The position numbers were made by a program, and so were the translations under genes. Under the pieces are notes generated by a model. The model was not told where the DNA came from. It saw only the letters and a list, made by a program, of their open reading frames with translations, and did no database searches. Positions 36,406 through 45,003 of a stretch of DNA of 64,000 nucleotides are shown in pieces. Numbering within the stretch: position 1 is the stretch's first letter; every line of letters starts with the position of its first letter. Origin of the DNA: Zhihengliuella halotolerans. Lineage in GTDB: Bacteria > Actinomycetota > Actinomycetes > Actinomycetales > Micrococcaceae. The stretch is taken from NCBI RefSeq assembly GCF_004217565.1, contig NZ_SHLA01000001.1:1922001-1986000 (forward strand), read 5' to 3'.

Positions 36406-37725
36406 TCAGGAGCGCCCGTGGTCGTCGTCCAAGACCGGGTCGGGGACGAGCAGCGGGCCCGAAAGCGTGCCCAGCATCGTGCCGACGGCGACCTCGGCCC
36501 CCAGGAACGCGGCGGTCATCCAGAGGTCCGGCCCGATCTCGGTCAGGCGTCCGAGCCCGAGCGAGCCCATCGAGATCCAGCTGCCAACCATGGACAGCAG
36601 GCCCGCCCCCGCTCCCACGAAGGCGCCCAACAGAAGCGTCGAGATCGCGAGCGAGAGCCACCGGTACGGCACCTTCAGGGCGCACCAGTCGTCGAGGTGA
36701 TCCTCGCCCTCGCGCACGAACCACCAGCCGGCGAGGAAGCCAGCCACGACCGGCAGTGCCATGAACATCCACGCAGAGGAGAGCACGTCGCCGGTCGGCA
36801 GCGCGGCGAGCAGGGGCACCGCGGGGAGCGGCCCGACCGTGGTCTCGAGGGTGCTCAGCGTGGATCCGGCGCCCAGGCTGAAGCCGCCGCCGCTGACCCA
36901 GGCGAGGGCGAAGAAGGCGAAGTTGGGGATGAGGCCGAGCTGACCGATCGTGAGCAGGATGCCGCCGATCACGCCCGTGCTCAGCTGCTGGTAGACGTTC
37001 GACATCTCGGCCCAGCGCGTGCCGAGGCTGGCCGCGAGCACGAGGCACGCGAACAGCAGGGAGGCGAAGTATCCGAGTACGCCGGCGCGGACGACGGCCC
37101 ATGCGTAGGAACCGGCCCACCGGGCGTGCTGGCTGGTGGTGGCGATCCAGTCCACGAGGTTCACGCCGACGAGCCGCGCCCACGAGCCGGCCTCCCGCCG
37201 GCACCCGATGACGACGCCGGCCCCGGCCACGACCAGCGGGATGAGGCCCGCGCTCGCCAATCCGATCGCGACCTCCGCCGTCGGAGCGACGAAACCCACG
37301 AGGAGCCCGAACAGCGCATACGCGCCGAGCGCCCCTGCGAGTCCCTGCCAGAGCTGGTCTGCGTAGGAGGCCCGGGCGATGCGCCGTCCGGCCCGCCACG
37401 AGAGCAGGAACGGCACGAGCGCCAGGCCGAGCGGCGTGAGCGAGAGCGTGCCGGCGAGGGCCGCACCGCCGTCGTCCTCGAGGCTCAAATGCAGCGGGAC
37501 CCCGTGCATGAGCAGCCACGCCTGCCCGCAGAGCCGGAAGAGATCGTCCAGCTTCAGGTCCTCGAATCCGCCGGCGAACCAGACGGCGACCAGCGGGATC
37601 ACGACGAGCAGCGAGGAGATGATCGCGCTCTGGAGGAGCTCGAAGGCGCCCTGGAGCCACAAGGGCATGGGGATGCCCTCGCGCAGGACGGTGCGCGCGC
37701 GTTCGTTCAGGCTCGGCTTGTTCAT
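36406..37725 (-). CDS. DUF6350 family integral membrane protein
   Basis: This 439-residue protein has about 12 helices. Its start (RTVLREGIPMPLWLQGAFELLQSAI), the WFAGGFEDLKLDDLFRLCGQAWLLMHGVPL segment and NFAFFALAWVSGGGFSLGAGSTLSTLET fit DUF6350, an actinobacteria-specific family usually encoded near purN and purH. That matches the purN gene 2 kb away. The role is unknown. The start at 37725 has GGAG close upstream. The C-terminus is polar and acidic. Confidence 0.8.
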   Translation of the reverse strand: MNKPSLNERARTVLREGIPMPLWLQGAFELLQSAIISSLLVVIPLVAVWFAGGFEDLKLDDLFRLCGQAWLLMHGVPLHLSLEDDGGAALAGTLSLTPLGLALVPFLLSWRAGRRIARASYADQLWQGLAGALGAYALFGLLVGFVAPTAEVAIGLASAGLIPLVVAGAGVVIGCRREAGSWARLVGVNLVDWIATTSQHARWAGSYAWAVVRAGVLGYFASLLFACLVLAASLGTRWAEMSNVYQQLSTGVIGGILLTIGQLGLIPNFAFFALAWVSGGGFSLGAGSTLSTLETTVGPLPAVPLLAALPTGDVLSSAWMFMALPVVAGFLAGWWFVREGEDHLDDWCALKVPYRWLSLAISTLLLGAFVGAGAGLLSMVGSWISMGSLGLGRLTEIGPDLWMTAAFLGAEVAVGTMLGTLSGPLLVPDPVLDDDHGRS

Positions 37726-37799
37726 CGTCTCCAATCGTGCCACCTGCAGTGCGCGGCGGGGCCGAACGACTCGGGCGAAGCGCACCACACGACGACGGT

Positions 37800-38549
37800 T
37801 CAGAGCACGTCGGCCAGGCCCTTGCCGAGCGCGGTGAACGCGCCGACGAACGCGACGAAGAGGACGAAGATGCGGGCGCTGCGGTCGGAGACGTAGCGCT
37901 GCACCCACTCGCCGCCGAAGATGCCCGCGACGATCGCCACGGTGATCGCCGCCCACACCCACCAGCCGATCTCCGGTGCCTGGGTGGGATCGAGGATCAG
38001 TTTGGTGATGATGACGGCGGCACCCATGGCCGCGAAGAACGGCTGCAGTGTCGCCGCGAACGGCCGCTGGGGCCAGCGGGCGAGCACCGCGTAGGCGCTC
38101 ACGGCGGGGCCGCCGACGCCCGCCATCGCGTTGGTCAACCCGGAGAGCACGCCTGCCGCCACGCGCACTGGCCTGCCGGTCACGACGACGTCGGCCCGGC
38201 TGAGCAGCAGCGACAGGACGAGCGCGGCGAGCACGACCGCGCCGATGACCAGGGACAACGGCCCGGCGGGCAGGGCGGCGGCGATGAGCGCGCCGGGGAT
38301 CGTGCCGGCGAGCGCGGCGGGGGTCAGCCAGCGGAACATGGACCAGTCGATGTCGCGCCAGACGCGCGGGATGATGAGCAGGCTCGAGATCATCCCGCAC
38401 ACGTTGACGACGAAGACGCCGTGGTGCGGGCCGAGCAGGAGCACCAGGAATGGGGCCACGAGCATCGCGAAGCCGAGCCCGGCGACACGTTGGGCGACGG
38501 CGCCGACCACCACGAGCACCAGCGTCATCGTCAAAATCATCGCGTCCAC
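37800..38549 (-). CDS. TauE/SafE family membrane protein
   Basis: This 249-residue protein has about eight helices and two internal repeats, typical of TauE/SafE (sulfite/organosulfonate export) proteins. It shows GAVAQRVAGLGFAMLVAPFLVLLLGPHHGV in the first repeat and VLSGLTNAMAGVGGPAVSAYAVL in the second. The substrate is usually a small anion and is not predictable. The GTG at 38549 lies 7 nt after TACGCT (38557-38562 on the plus-strand coordinates), so the mRNA is probably leaderless. It is divergent from the glycosyltransferase gene. Confidence 0.85.
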   Translation of the reverse strand: MDAMILTMTLVLVVVGAVAQRVAGLGFAMLVAPFLVLLLGPHHGVFVVNVCGMISSLLIIPRVWRDIDWSMFRWLTPAALAGTIPGALIAAALPAGPLSLVIGAVVLAALVLSLLLSRADVVVTGRPVRVAAGVLSGLTNAMAGVGGPAVSAYAVLARWPQRPFAATLQPFFAAMGAAVIITKLILDPTQAPEIGWWVWAAITVAIVAGIFGGEWVQRYVSDRSARIFVLFVAFVGAFTALGKGLADVL

Positions 38550-38663
38550 CCGAGCAAGCGTACGGCAGACCGGCCAGACGGTCGGTAATGTGCTCGCGAA
38601 GTGTTCACCGCCGCCTCCGGGGGTGTTCACCCGCGCGCCACCGGCGGGCGCGACGCTTGAAGC

Positions 38664-39812
38664 GTGAAGATCGCTGTGATTGCAGAATCGTTCCTTCCAC
38701 ACATGAATGGCGTGACCAACTCCGTGCTGCAGCTGCTGAGGCACCTGCGCCGCGAGGGTCACGAGGCCGTCGTCGTGGCCCCCGCGACGAGCTGGGCCGG
38801 CCCCGCCTGGGCAGCCGAGCAGGCGCCCGCCGTCGTCGAGGGCTTCGAAGTGCACGCGCTGCCGGCGCTGCCGCTCTCCGGCTACCCGAACGTGCGGGTC
38901 GCCGCGGGCACCGTGAGCCGGGTGCGCCGCCTGCTCGAGCGGGTCTCTCCCGACGTCGTGCACGTCGCCAGCCCATTCGTGCTGGGCTGGCGGGCCATCC
39001 AGGCCGCGAACCAGCTGGGGCTGCCGACGGTCTCGGTCTTTCAGACGGAGATCCCCGCCTACGCCCAGCGCTACGGCGCCCCATGGCTCGAACAGCTGCT
39101 CTGGAACCACGTGCGCACAATGCACGCGGCCTCGACGATCAACCTGACGCCGAGCAGCTACTCGATGGCCCAGCTGGCCAGCGCGGGGGTCCCCCGGCTG
39201 CGGATGTGGCGCCGCGGGGTGGACACGGAGCGCTTCGCCCCGGCGCGGCGTTCGGGCGAGCTACGCCGCCGCCTGGCGCCGAACGGCGAGCGCCTCATCG
39301 GGTTCGTCGGGCGCCTCGCCGCGGAGAAGCAGGTGGAGGACCTCGCGGTACTGGCCGACCTGCCGGACACGCGCCTCGTGATCGTCGGCTCGGGACCGCT
39401 CAAGGCGCAGCTCCAGGAGTTGCTGCCGGGCGCGTACTTCGCCGGGTTCCTCGGGGGCGACGAGCTGGGCGAGATGGTCGCGAGTCTGGACATCTTCGTC
39501 CACCCGGGCGAGTCCGAGACCTTCTGCCAGACGATCCAGGAGGCCATGGCCTGCGCGGTGCCGGTCGTCGCCGTCGGCCGCGGCGGACCGCTCGACCTCG
39601 TCGACAACTCCCGCACCGGCTGGCTATACGCGCCTGGGAGGCTCGCCGACCTGCGCGGCCACGTCACGGACCTCGCGTACGACGACGCCAAGCGCCAGGC
39701 GTTCGCGTCGGCAGCCTGGGCCTCGGTCCAGGGCCGGACGTGGCCCGTACTGTGCGACGAGCTGCTCGGGCACTACCGGTCCGCGATCGCGACGGCGGGC
39801 GCCCGCGTCTAG
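38664..39812 (+). CDS. GT4 glycosyltransferase, mannosyltransferase-like
   Basis: This 382-residue GT-B retaining glycosyltransferase has an N-terminal Rossmann start MKIAVIAESFLPHMNGVTNSV. The C-terminal nucleotide-sugar site begins at RLIGFVGRLAAEKQVEDL and includes the EX7E motif EAMACAVPVVAVGRGGPLDLV. The overall pattern resembles actinobacterial GDP-mannose-dependent alpha-mannosyltransferases (MgtA/PimB type) that build glycolipids or lipomannan at the inner membrane leaflet. Donor and acceptor are inferred. The GTG follows GACGCT (38652-38657) by 6 nt. It is divergent from the TauE/SafE gene. Confidence 0.85.
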   Translation: MKIAVIAESFLPHMNGVTNSVLQLLRHLRREGHEAVVVAPATSWAGPAWAAEQAPAVVEGFEVHALPALPLSGYPNVRVAAGTVSRVRRLLERVSPDVVHVASPFVLGWRAIQAANQLGLPTVSVFQTEIPAYAQRYGAPWLEQLLWNHVRTMHAASTINLTPSSYSMAQLASAGVPRLRMWRRGVDTERFAPARRSGELRRRLAPNGERLIGFVGRLAAEKQVEDLAVLADLPDTRLVIVGSGPLKAQLQELLPGAYFAGFLGGDELGEMVASLDIFVHPGESETFCQTIQEAMACAVPVVAVGRGGPLDLVDNSRTGWLYAPGRLADLRGHVTDLAYDDAKRQAFASAAWASVQGRTWPVLCDELLGHYRSAIATAGARV

Positions 39813-39848
39813 CGGGCATGGCAGTCCACCTCTGCGACTACCGGCCGC

Positions 39849-40667
39849 CTAGTAGCTGGCCGGCCCCGTGCCGGAGTCGTCGCCGATGTACTTCGCGGCG
39901 AGGGCTTCGGAGCCGCGGGCCAGGATCGCGACGTCGGCCCCCACGTTCACAAAGTCGGCACCGGAGGCGATGTACTCACGCGCCTGCGACTCGACGAACG
40001 CGTTGACTCCCACGATCTTGCCCGCCGCCTTGACGTCGGCGATGGTCCGCTTGACCGCCGCGACGACGTCGGGGTGGTCCTGCTGGCCGAGCAGGTCCAT
40101 CGTCGCGGCGAGGTCGGACGGACCGATGAAGACGCCGTCGATCCCGTCCACCGCGGCGATCTGGGCCGCGTTGGCCACGGCCTCGGCTGACTCGATCTGC
40201 ACGAGCAGCGTGATGAACTCGTCGGCGCGCGCCAGATAGTCCGGCACGCGGTTCCAACGGGCCGAGCGGGCCAGCGCGGAGCCGACCCCGCGCACGCCGG
40301 CGGGCGCATAGCGGACGGCCGAGACGGCGGCCGCGGCGTCGTCGGCCGTGTTGACCATGGGCACGATCAGGGACTGGGCACCCAGATCGAGGAACTGCTT
40401 GATGAGCACGGGGTCGTTGAACGGGACGCGGACCACCGAGACGCAGTCGTAGCCGGCGACCGCGCGCAGCTGAGCCAGGACGGATTCGAGATTGACGGGG
40501 CCGTGCTCGGCGTCGATGAGCACGTAGTCGAGACCGGACCCTGCGCAGATCTCGGCCGCTCCGGCGTCGCCGGAGCACACGAACATCCCGGCGACGGGAC
40601 GGCCGGTGGAAGGTTCACCGGCGAACAGATCCTTGAAGGACTTCGGCGGCTCTAGACGAAACGACAT
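39849..40667 (-). CDS. hpaI: HpcH/HpaI family class II aldolase
   Basis: This 272-residue metal-dependent aldolase acts like 4-hydroxy-2-oxoheptanedioate aldolase, which cleaves to pyruvate and succinate semialdehyde in homoprotocatechuate degradation. Seen are the catalytic VLIDAEHGPVNLES segment, the Glu metal ligand in TLLVQIESAEAV, and GIDGVFIGPSDLAATMDLLGQ with the Asp ligand. The ATG at 40667 lies 16 nt inside the 3' end of hpaH, so the two genes overlap and are cotranscribed. Related aldolases accept other hydroxy-acids, so the in vivo substrate is inferred from the hpaH neighbour. Confidence 0.85.
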   Translation of the reverse strand: MSFRLEPPKSFKDLFAGEPSTGRPVAGMFVCSGDAGAAEICAGSGLDYVLIDAEHGPVNLESVLAQLRAVAGYDCVSVVRVPFNDPVLIKQFLDLGAQSLIVPMVNTADDAAAAVSAVRYAPAGVRGVGSALARSARWNRVPDYLARADEFITLLVQIESAEAVANAAQIAAVDGIDGVFIGPSDLAATMDLLGQQDHPDVVAAVKRTIADVKAAGKIVGVNAFVESQAREYIASGADFVNVGADVAILARGSEALAAKYIGDDSGTGPASY

Positions 40668-41437
40668 GCCACCGTCCCCAGCTGGCCGTAGTCGGCGAGC
40701 ACGGTGTCGCCCTCGTGCACCCACATGGGTCGCGTGAAGGAACCGGCCAGAATGATCTCGCCGGCCTTGAGCCCGTCGCCGTGCGGGGCGATCTTGTTGG
40801 CGAGCCAGTGCACACCGGAGGCCGGGTGGTTGAGCACCCCGGCGCCGACGCCCGTCTCCTCGACAATCTGGTTCTTGAACAGGATCGCGGAGACCCAGCG
40901 CAGGTCGACGTCGTTCGGCCGCACCGGGTTGCCGCCGATGACCATGGAGCCCATGGCCGCGTTGTCGGAGATGGTGTCGACGATCGTGCGCCCCTCCATC
41001 TCGATCCTGGAATCGAGGATCTCGAGGGCAGGCACCACGTAGTCGGTCGCATCGAAGACGTCGAAGATCGTGGCGTTCGGGCCGGTGATGTCGCGGCCGA
41101 GTTTGAACGCGAGCTCGACCTCGACGCGCGGGTGCGTGTAGTCGGCCCATGTGATCTCGACGCCGGTCTCGTGGATCATGTCGTCGAAGATGATGCCGTA
41201 GTCGGGCTCGGTGATGCCCGTGGCCATCTGCATGGCGCGGGAGGTCAGGCCGATCTTGCGGCCCGCGAGCCGGCGACCGTCCTCCTCGCTGCGCTTCCGC
41301 CACAGGTTCTGCACGCGGTAGGAGTCCTCGATGGTCATCTCCGGATAGCGGGCTGTGAGTCGCTTGACCGGTGTCCGGTTCTTCCCGGCCGCGACGAGTT
41401 CGTCCGCGATCTCGGTAATGGTCTCGTCACTGAGCAT
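40652..41437 (-). CDS. hpaH: 2-oxo-hepta-3-ene-1,7-dioate hydratase (FAH superfamily)
   Basis: This 261-residue hydratase of the fumarylacetoacetate hydrolase superfamily adds water to the oxo-heptenedioate made in 4-hydroxyphenylacetate catabolism. The text shows AGRKIGLTSRAMQMATGITEPDYGIIFDD, HPRVEVELAFKLGRDI with the metal-binding Glu pair, and ASGVHWLANKIA. The start at 41437 follows GGAAGG by 7 nt. It is followed directly by hpaI, which cleaves its product. The rest of the hpa pathway (HpaB-G) is not in this window, so this is an isolated pair or the edge of a scattered set. Confidence 0.85.
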   Translation of the reverse strand: MLSDETITEIADELVAAGKNRTPVKRLTARYPEMTIEDSYRVQNLWRKRSEEDGRRLAGRKIGLTSRAMQMATGITEPDYGIIFDDMIHETGVEITWADYTHPRVEVELAFKLGRDITGPNATIFDVFDATDYVVPALEILDSRIEMEGRTIVDTISDNAAMGSMVIGGNPVRPNDVDLRWVSAILFKNQIVEETGVGAGVLNHPASGVHWLANKIAPHGDGLKAGEIILAGSFTRPMWVHEGDTVLADYGQLGTVACRFV

Positions 41438-41679
41438 GCATGCGCCTTCCGCCACGTCGCGAATCCGCCGGGGTCCGGCGGGCTGTCACAGTCGCGGCCC
41501 GCCCCTGGGGGCCGGCCGCTCCGATGTGACCATGCTAACGCGCGACGACGACGGCGGCCCGCCGCCGGGGGTTCTCCGCCGTCCGCTGCGCGCAGCGTCA
41601 ACGCGCGGTCGCCCCGCGTCAAGGACCGGGAGCGAGACCTGTCAGGTCCAGCGATCCCGCGGCATCCGGCGTCGGGGCC

Positions 41680-42405
41680 TCAGACTCGAACGCGGTTGCC
41701 GTTGATGCTCGCGAGCAGATCCTCGAACGGCATCGACGTCATGCCCGCAGCTTCGGCGCTGTTCGCGCCGACGTTCGCCCCGGGCACCGCGCCTGCCGGG
41801 CCTCCGGTCGCACCGGCGGTGAGCGCGAGCCCCAGCTCGCGCCCGGCGCGACGGGTGCGGGAGGTGAGTGCGTCGCCGTCGTTCCCGGATTCACCCTCCC
41901 CGCCCCAGTCGCCGGGGGCGGCGAAGACGCCGGTGGGCATCACGTCGGCCTTGAGATAGGCGAAGACGGGCCGCAGGGCGTAGTCGATCACGAGCGAGTG
42001 CCGGGCCGAGCCGCCCGTGGCGGCCAGGACGACGGGCATGCCGGCCAGAGCGCTCGGATCGAGCACGTCCAGGAAGGACTTGAAGAGCCCGGAGACGGAC
42101 GCGGTGAAGACGGGGCTCACGGCGACGAGCGCGTCGGCGTCGGTCACCACGTCGATCGCGGCTTGGAGGCGCGGGCTCGCGTAGCGCGAAACCATGGCGT
42201 TGGCGATGTCGCCGGCGTATTCGCGCAGTTCGACGACGTCGACGCGCGCGTTCCCGCCGAGTGCTTCGACCGACTGCGCGGCGGCCTCGGCGATCCGGTC
42301 GCCGAGCATGCGGCTCGTCGAGGGGACCCCCAGCCCGCCCGAGACCACGACGATGTTCCTGATGGCGGCTGCGTTGGTGTTGGCGGCTGCGCTGCTGGCT
42401 CCCAT
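41680..42405 (-). CDS. NAD(P)H-dependent FMN reductase (CE1759 type)
   Basis: This 241-residue flavodoxin-fold reductase supplies reduced FMN to monooxygenases or reduces quinones. It has IRNIVVVSGGLGVPSTSRMLGDRI (flavin phosphate loop), DADALVAVSPVFTASVSGLFKSFLDVL and GMPVVLAATGGSARHSLVIDYALRPVF, the actinobacterial CE1759 pattern. A GAGAGGAG element precedes the ATG. The C-terminus after residue 185 is low complexity. No monooxygenase partner is encoded nearby. Between 41438 and 41679 I see no gene, only a small CCGCCGG hairpin at 41465-41481. Confidence 0.85.
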   Translation of the reverse strand: MGASSAAANTNAAAIRNIVVVSGGLGVPSTSRMLGDRIAEAAAQSVEALGGNARVDVVELREYAGDIANAMVSRYASPRLQAAIDVVTDADALVAVSPVFTASVSGLFKSFLDVLDPSALAGMPVVLAATGGSARHSLVIDYALRPVFAYLKADVMPTGVFAAPGDWGGEGESGNDGDALTSRTRRAGRELGLALTAGATGGPAGAVPGANVGANSAEAAGMTSMPFEDLLASINGNRVRV

Positions 42406-42442
42406 GGCCGACTCCTCTCTTGGCGGCCGGGGCCGCCGTCGA

Positions 42443-42462
42443 TTTATGCGTTTGCATATAAA
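42443..42462. promoter_or_regulatory. AT-rich palindrome upstream of the FMN reductase
   Basis: TTTATGC (42443-42449), a GTTT spacer and GCATATAAA (42454-42462) form an imperfect inverted repeat with one bulge. It lies 38 bp upstream of the FMN reductase start, in a surrounding that is very GC-rich. It looks like an operator or promoter element; the regulator is not identified. Confidence 0.4.
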
Positions 42463-42506
42463 ACCGCGGAGGCGGATCGGATATTCCCGGGGCAGTGCAC
42501 GCCCCG

Positions 42507-43007
42507 CTAGGAGCGGGGGCGCAGCATCATCGGCAGGACGAGCAGCATGAAGAGGCCGGCAAGCAGCACGCCGCCGCCGATCCAGAGGGCGGCCGTGCGA
42601 TGCAGCGCCACATCGACGACGAAGAACACGGCGAGGCTGATGACGAGCCCGACCGCCAGGGTCGAAATCCGCACCACGCGATGCCCGTAGCGGACGGTGC
42701 GCTGCTTGACCCGGCGCTGAAAGAACCGACGATGGATGGCCACCGGCACCATGAGCAGCCCGGTCACGAGCGCGGCCGAGACCAGCAGCACGACGTAGAC
42801 GACGACCTGGAAGTCGCTCAGGTCGCCGAAGGCCGAATGGAACGGGAGCGTCATGAGGAATGCGGTCATGATCTGCGTTCCCATCTGCATGACGCGCAGC
42901 TCCTGGAGCAGCTCGATCCAGTTCCTGTCGAACCGCTCGGCATCGCTCTCGTCCCGCTCGTAACTCCCGCTCGCGCCGAATTCGCGGCGGGATTTCGGTC
43001 CCGTCAT
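42507..43007 (-). CDS. DUF6328 family membrane protein
   Basis: This 166-residue protein has a charged N-terminus and the family signature RNWIELLQELRVMQMGTQIMTAFLMTLPF. About four helices follow (near residues 55-75, 85-105, 118-140 and 143-163). DUF6328 proteins are common in actinobacteria and have no known function. The ATG at 43007 is 7 nt from TAAAGT (43015-43020), a leaderless pattern. It is divergent from the Dps gene. Confidence 0.8.
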   Translation of the reverse strand: MTGPKSRREFGASGSYERDESDAERFDRNWIELLQELRVMQMGTQIMTAFLMTLPFHSAFGDLSDFQVVVYVVLLVSAALVTGLLMVPVAIHRRFFQRRVKQRTVRYGHRVVRISTLAVGLVISLAVFFVVDVALHRTAALWIGGGVLLAGLFMLLVLPMMLRPRS

Positions 43008-43014
43008 ACGGCGA

Positions 43015-43076
43015 ACTTTAGTCCTCGAATCCGCGAAGGTGAACAGAGGCTGACTAGAATCTGGGAATCCTCCCAG
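43015..43076. promoter_or_regulatory. Divergent promoter region of DUF6328 and Dps
   Basis: The minus-strand -10 box TAAAGT (43015-43020) serves DUF6328. The plus-strand box TAGAAT (43055-43060) precedes the Dps gene by about 90 nt. Right after it is the inverted repeat CTGGGA-atcc-TCCCAG (43061-43076), which would cover the start point and could be an operator. Confidence 0.45.
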
Positions 43077-43149
43077 CCCACTAGCCACTCACGGCCTGCG
43101 GCGCTAGCGTGGCGGTTGTCAGCATTTGTCACGCATCAGGAGGGTACAG

Positions 43150-43662
43150 ATGGCAGAAACCAACGACTCCCGCTTCACCGTCCCGGGCCTTTCGCTCGAG
43201 GACGGGCATCGCGTCGGCGCCGCCCTGCAGGAGCGGCTGCACACCCTCAACGACCTGCAGCTCACCCTCAAGCACGCCCACTGGAACGTCGTCGGGCGCG
43301 GATTCATCTCGGTGCACGAGATGCTCGACCCGCAGATCGAGCTCGTCCGCGGCTTCGTCGACGAGATCGCCGAGCGCATGGCGACCCTGGGCGTCCCGCC
43401 GAACGGGCTGCCGGGCGCCCTTGTCGCCACGCGTGAATGGGATGACTACGACGTCGGACGCGGCAGTACACAGGAGCACCTCGCCGCGTTGGACCACGTC
43501 TATAACGGAGTCATCTCCTCGCAGCGCGACGTTATTGGCGTCGTCGCGGAGATCGACCCGATCACCGAGGACATGCTGATCGCCCAGACCGGCAAGCTCG
43601 AGCTCTTCCAGTGGTTCATGCGCAGCCACCTCGAGAACGACGCCGGCGAACTCAGCGACTGA
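43150..43662 (+). CDS. dps: Dps-type ferritin
   Basis: This 170-residue DNA-protection ferritin forms a 12-mer that oxidises and stores iron using hydrogen peroxide. The intersubunit ferroxidase ligands are all present with correct spacing: H44 and H56, then D71 and E75 in FVDEIAERM. The helix AALQERLHTLNDLQLTLKHAHWNVVG is typical. A GGAGG element lies upstream of the ATG. It is followed 39 nt later by a CsbD-type gene, so the two probably form a stress operon. The N- and C-termini are short and not strongly basic, so DNA binding is uncertain. Confidence 0.92.
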   Translation: MAETNDSRFTVPGLSLEDGHRVGAALQERLHTLNDLQLTLKHAHWNVVGRGFISVHEMLDPQIELVRGFVDEIAERMATLGVPPNGLPGALVATREWDDYDVGRGSTQEHLAALDHVYNGVISSQRDVIGVVAEIDPITEDMLIAQTGKLELFQWFMRSHLENDAGELSD

Positions 43663-43701
43663 CCACAAGACCACCCGGAAAACCACCAACAGGAGGAAGA
43701 C

Positions 43702-43896
43702 ATGTCGTTCTCAGACAAGATCTCGAACAAGGCCCAGGAGCTCTCCGGCAAGGCCAAGGAGTCCGCCGGCGACGCCACCAACGACGACGAGCTGAAGGCC
43801 GAAGGCCTCAAGGACCAGGCGGAGGCCGGCCTGAAGCAGGCGGGCGAGAAGATCTCCGACGCCGCCAAGTCGGCAACCGAGCACTTCAAGAAGTAA
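43702..43896 (+). CDS. CsbD-like stress protein
   Basis: This 64-residue, highly charged helical protein has the repeated KxxELSGKAKESAGDAT pattern of CsbD/YjbJ proteins, which are induced by general stress and have no known biochemical role. It has a strong GGAGGAAG element before the ATG. It lies directly after dps, and a perfect 15-bp hairpin follows, so dps-csbD is a two-gene unit. Confidence 0.88.
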   Translation: MSFSDKISNKAQELSGKAKESAGDATNDDELKAEGLKDQAEAGLKQAGEKISDAAKSATEHFKK

Positions 43897-43911
43897 TCCC
43901 GCAGTTCCGTC

Positions 43912-43944
43912 CGTCAGCGCCCCGCCACCGGCGGGGCGCTGACG
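43912..43944 (+). terminator. Terminator after dps-csbD
   Basis: Perfect 15-bp arms CGTCAGCGCCCCGCC (43912-43926) and its complement (43930-43944) enclose a 3-nt loop, 15 nt after the CsbD stop codon. Confidence 0.8.
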
Positions 43945-44003
43945 TGCGTCTATCTGCGAATTCAGGCCTCGCCGCCACGGCGCCGAGGGGACATAATGAA
44001 CCC

Positions 44004-44429
44004 ATGGCCACTCCGATGTCCGAGGAACGCCTCGACGAGTTCAGGCGGCTGCGGCGCGCACGGGATCGGATGGACCGGGACTTCGCGCAACCCCTCGATG
44101 TGCCAGCGCTCGCCAGAACGGCGTTCATGTCCCCGGCCCACTTCAGCCGCCGCTTCCGCGAGGCCTACGGCGAGACCCCCTACTCGTATCTGATGACCCG
44201 ACGCATCGAGCGCGCCAAGGCACTGCTCCGCCGCGGCGACATGTCCGTCACGGACGTGTGCTTCGCCGTCGGCGCGATGAGCCTCGGCTCGTTCTCCTCG
44301 AAATTCACCCAGCTCGTCGGAGAATCCCCCAGCGCCTACCGGGACCGGGACCATACCGCTATGCAGGACCTGCGGGTCTGCCAGGTCATGGCGATCTCGC
44401 GTCCGCGGAAGCCTGCCTCCCCCGCATAG
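44004..44429 (+). CDS. AraC-type DNA-binding protein (HTH only)
   Basis: This 141-residue regulator consists of the two AraC helix-turn-helix motifs: FAQPLDVPALARTAFMSPAHFSRRFREAYGETPYSYLMTRRIERAKALLRRG, then SVTDVCFAVGAMSLGSFSSKFTQLVGESPSAYR. No ligand domain is attached. In related bacteria this short type is usually followed by a VOC-family gene; here a VOC gene comes 2 kb later. The ATG follows CATAAT by 6 nt, implying a leaderless mRNA. Confidence 0.87.
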   Translation: MATPMSEERLDEFRRLRRARDRMDRDFAQPLDVPALARTAFMSPAHFSRRFREAYGETPYSYLMTRRIERAKALLRRGDMSVTDVCFAVGAMSLGSFSSKFTQLVGESPSAYRDRDHTAMQDLRVCQVMAISRPRKPASPA

Positions 44430-44513
44430 GCGTGTGGGACCGAACCGCCCGGCCTGCTTCGCAGCCCGGCGCGCAGCCCAAATTGCAAAGTCGTGTCGAT
44501 CTACTGTGGGTTC

Positions 44514-44999
44514 ATGAGTGACGAACCGCGAATCCATACCAATCCGCCGCTGACGATCCTCGGCCGCCACATCCGCACTGACGGCAAACGAGCAGCTGAA
44601 GACATCCCAGCCCTGTGGCGAGAGGTCATCGACTCGGACCTGATGGCCAGCATTCCCGGACGTATATCCGCGGACGTCTACGCGGTTTACACGAATCTCG
44701 AAAACTCCGGCATCAACAACGAAGGTTGGTTTTCCTTCGTCATCGGAGTCTCGGTGGATCCTGGTTCACCAGCCCCGCCCGGATGGGGACTATTCTCGAT
44801 TCCATCGTCGCGACGTGCCGCATTCGACGCACCAGAAAACGACAGCACTCGAATCGTCGAGGCCTGGCAACAGGCTTGGGCCTTCGACGACTCGGCGAAA
44901 ACGTTCATCTGCGAATACGAGGTGTACACGGAAGACGGCGAAGCCAGCGTCAACCTCGGGCTCAGAGAGCCCCGCAATGGAGAAGGGAGCTGTCACTAG
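44514..44999 (+). CDS. Stand-alone GyrI-like effector-binding protein
   Basis: This 161-residue protein has the GyrI/AraC_E_bind fold pattern. It begins PPLTILGRHIRTDGKRAAEDIPALWREVIDSDLM, contains a middle YAVYTNLENSGINNEGWFSFVIGVSV and ends ICEYEVYTEDGEASVNLGL. Such domains bind small cationic or aromatic ligands. The ATG at 44514 is 6 nt from TACTGT (44502-44507), so the seven upstream codons of the frame are not used. The next gene is an AraC regulator that itself contains a GyrI-like domain, 4 nt downstream, suggesting a shared ligand. Confidence 0.75.
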   Translation: MSDEPRIHTNPPLTILGRHIRTDGKRAAEDIPALWREVIDSDLMASIPGRISADVYAVYTNLENSGINNEGWFSFVIGVSVDPGSPAPPGWGLFSIPSSRRAAFDAPENDSTRIVEAWQQAWAFDDSAKTFICEYEVYTEDGEASVNLGLREPRNGEGSCH

Positions 45000-45003
45000 C
45001 GCC

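Noticed and set aside
41465-41481. CCGCCGG-ggt-CCGGCGG hairpin upstream of hpaH
   Set aside because: It is short, not at a gene end, and common by chance in such GC-rich DNA, so I did not call it a site.
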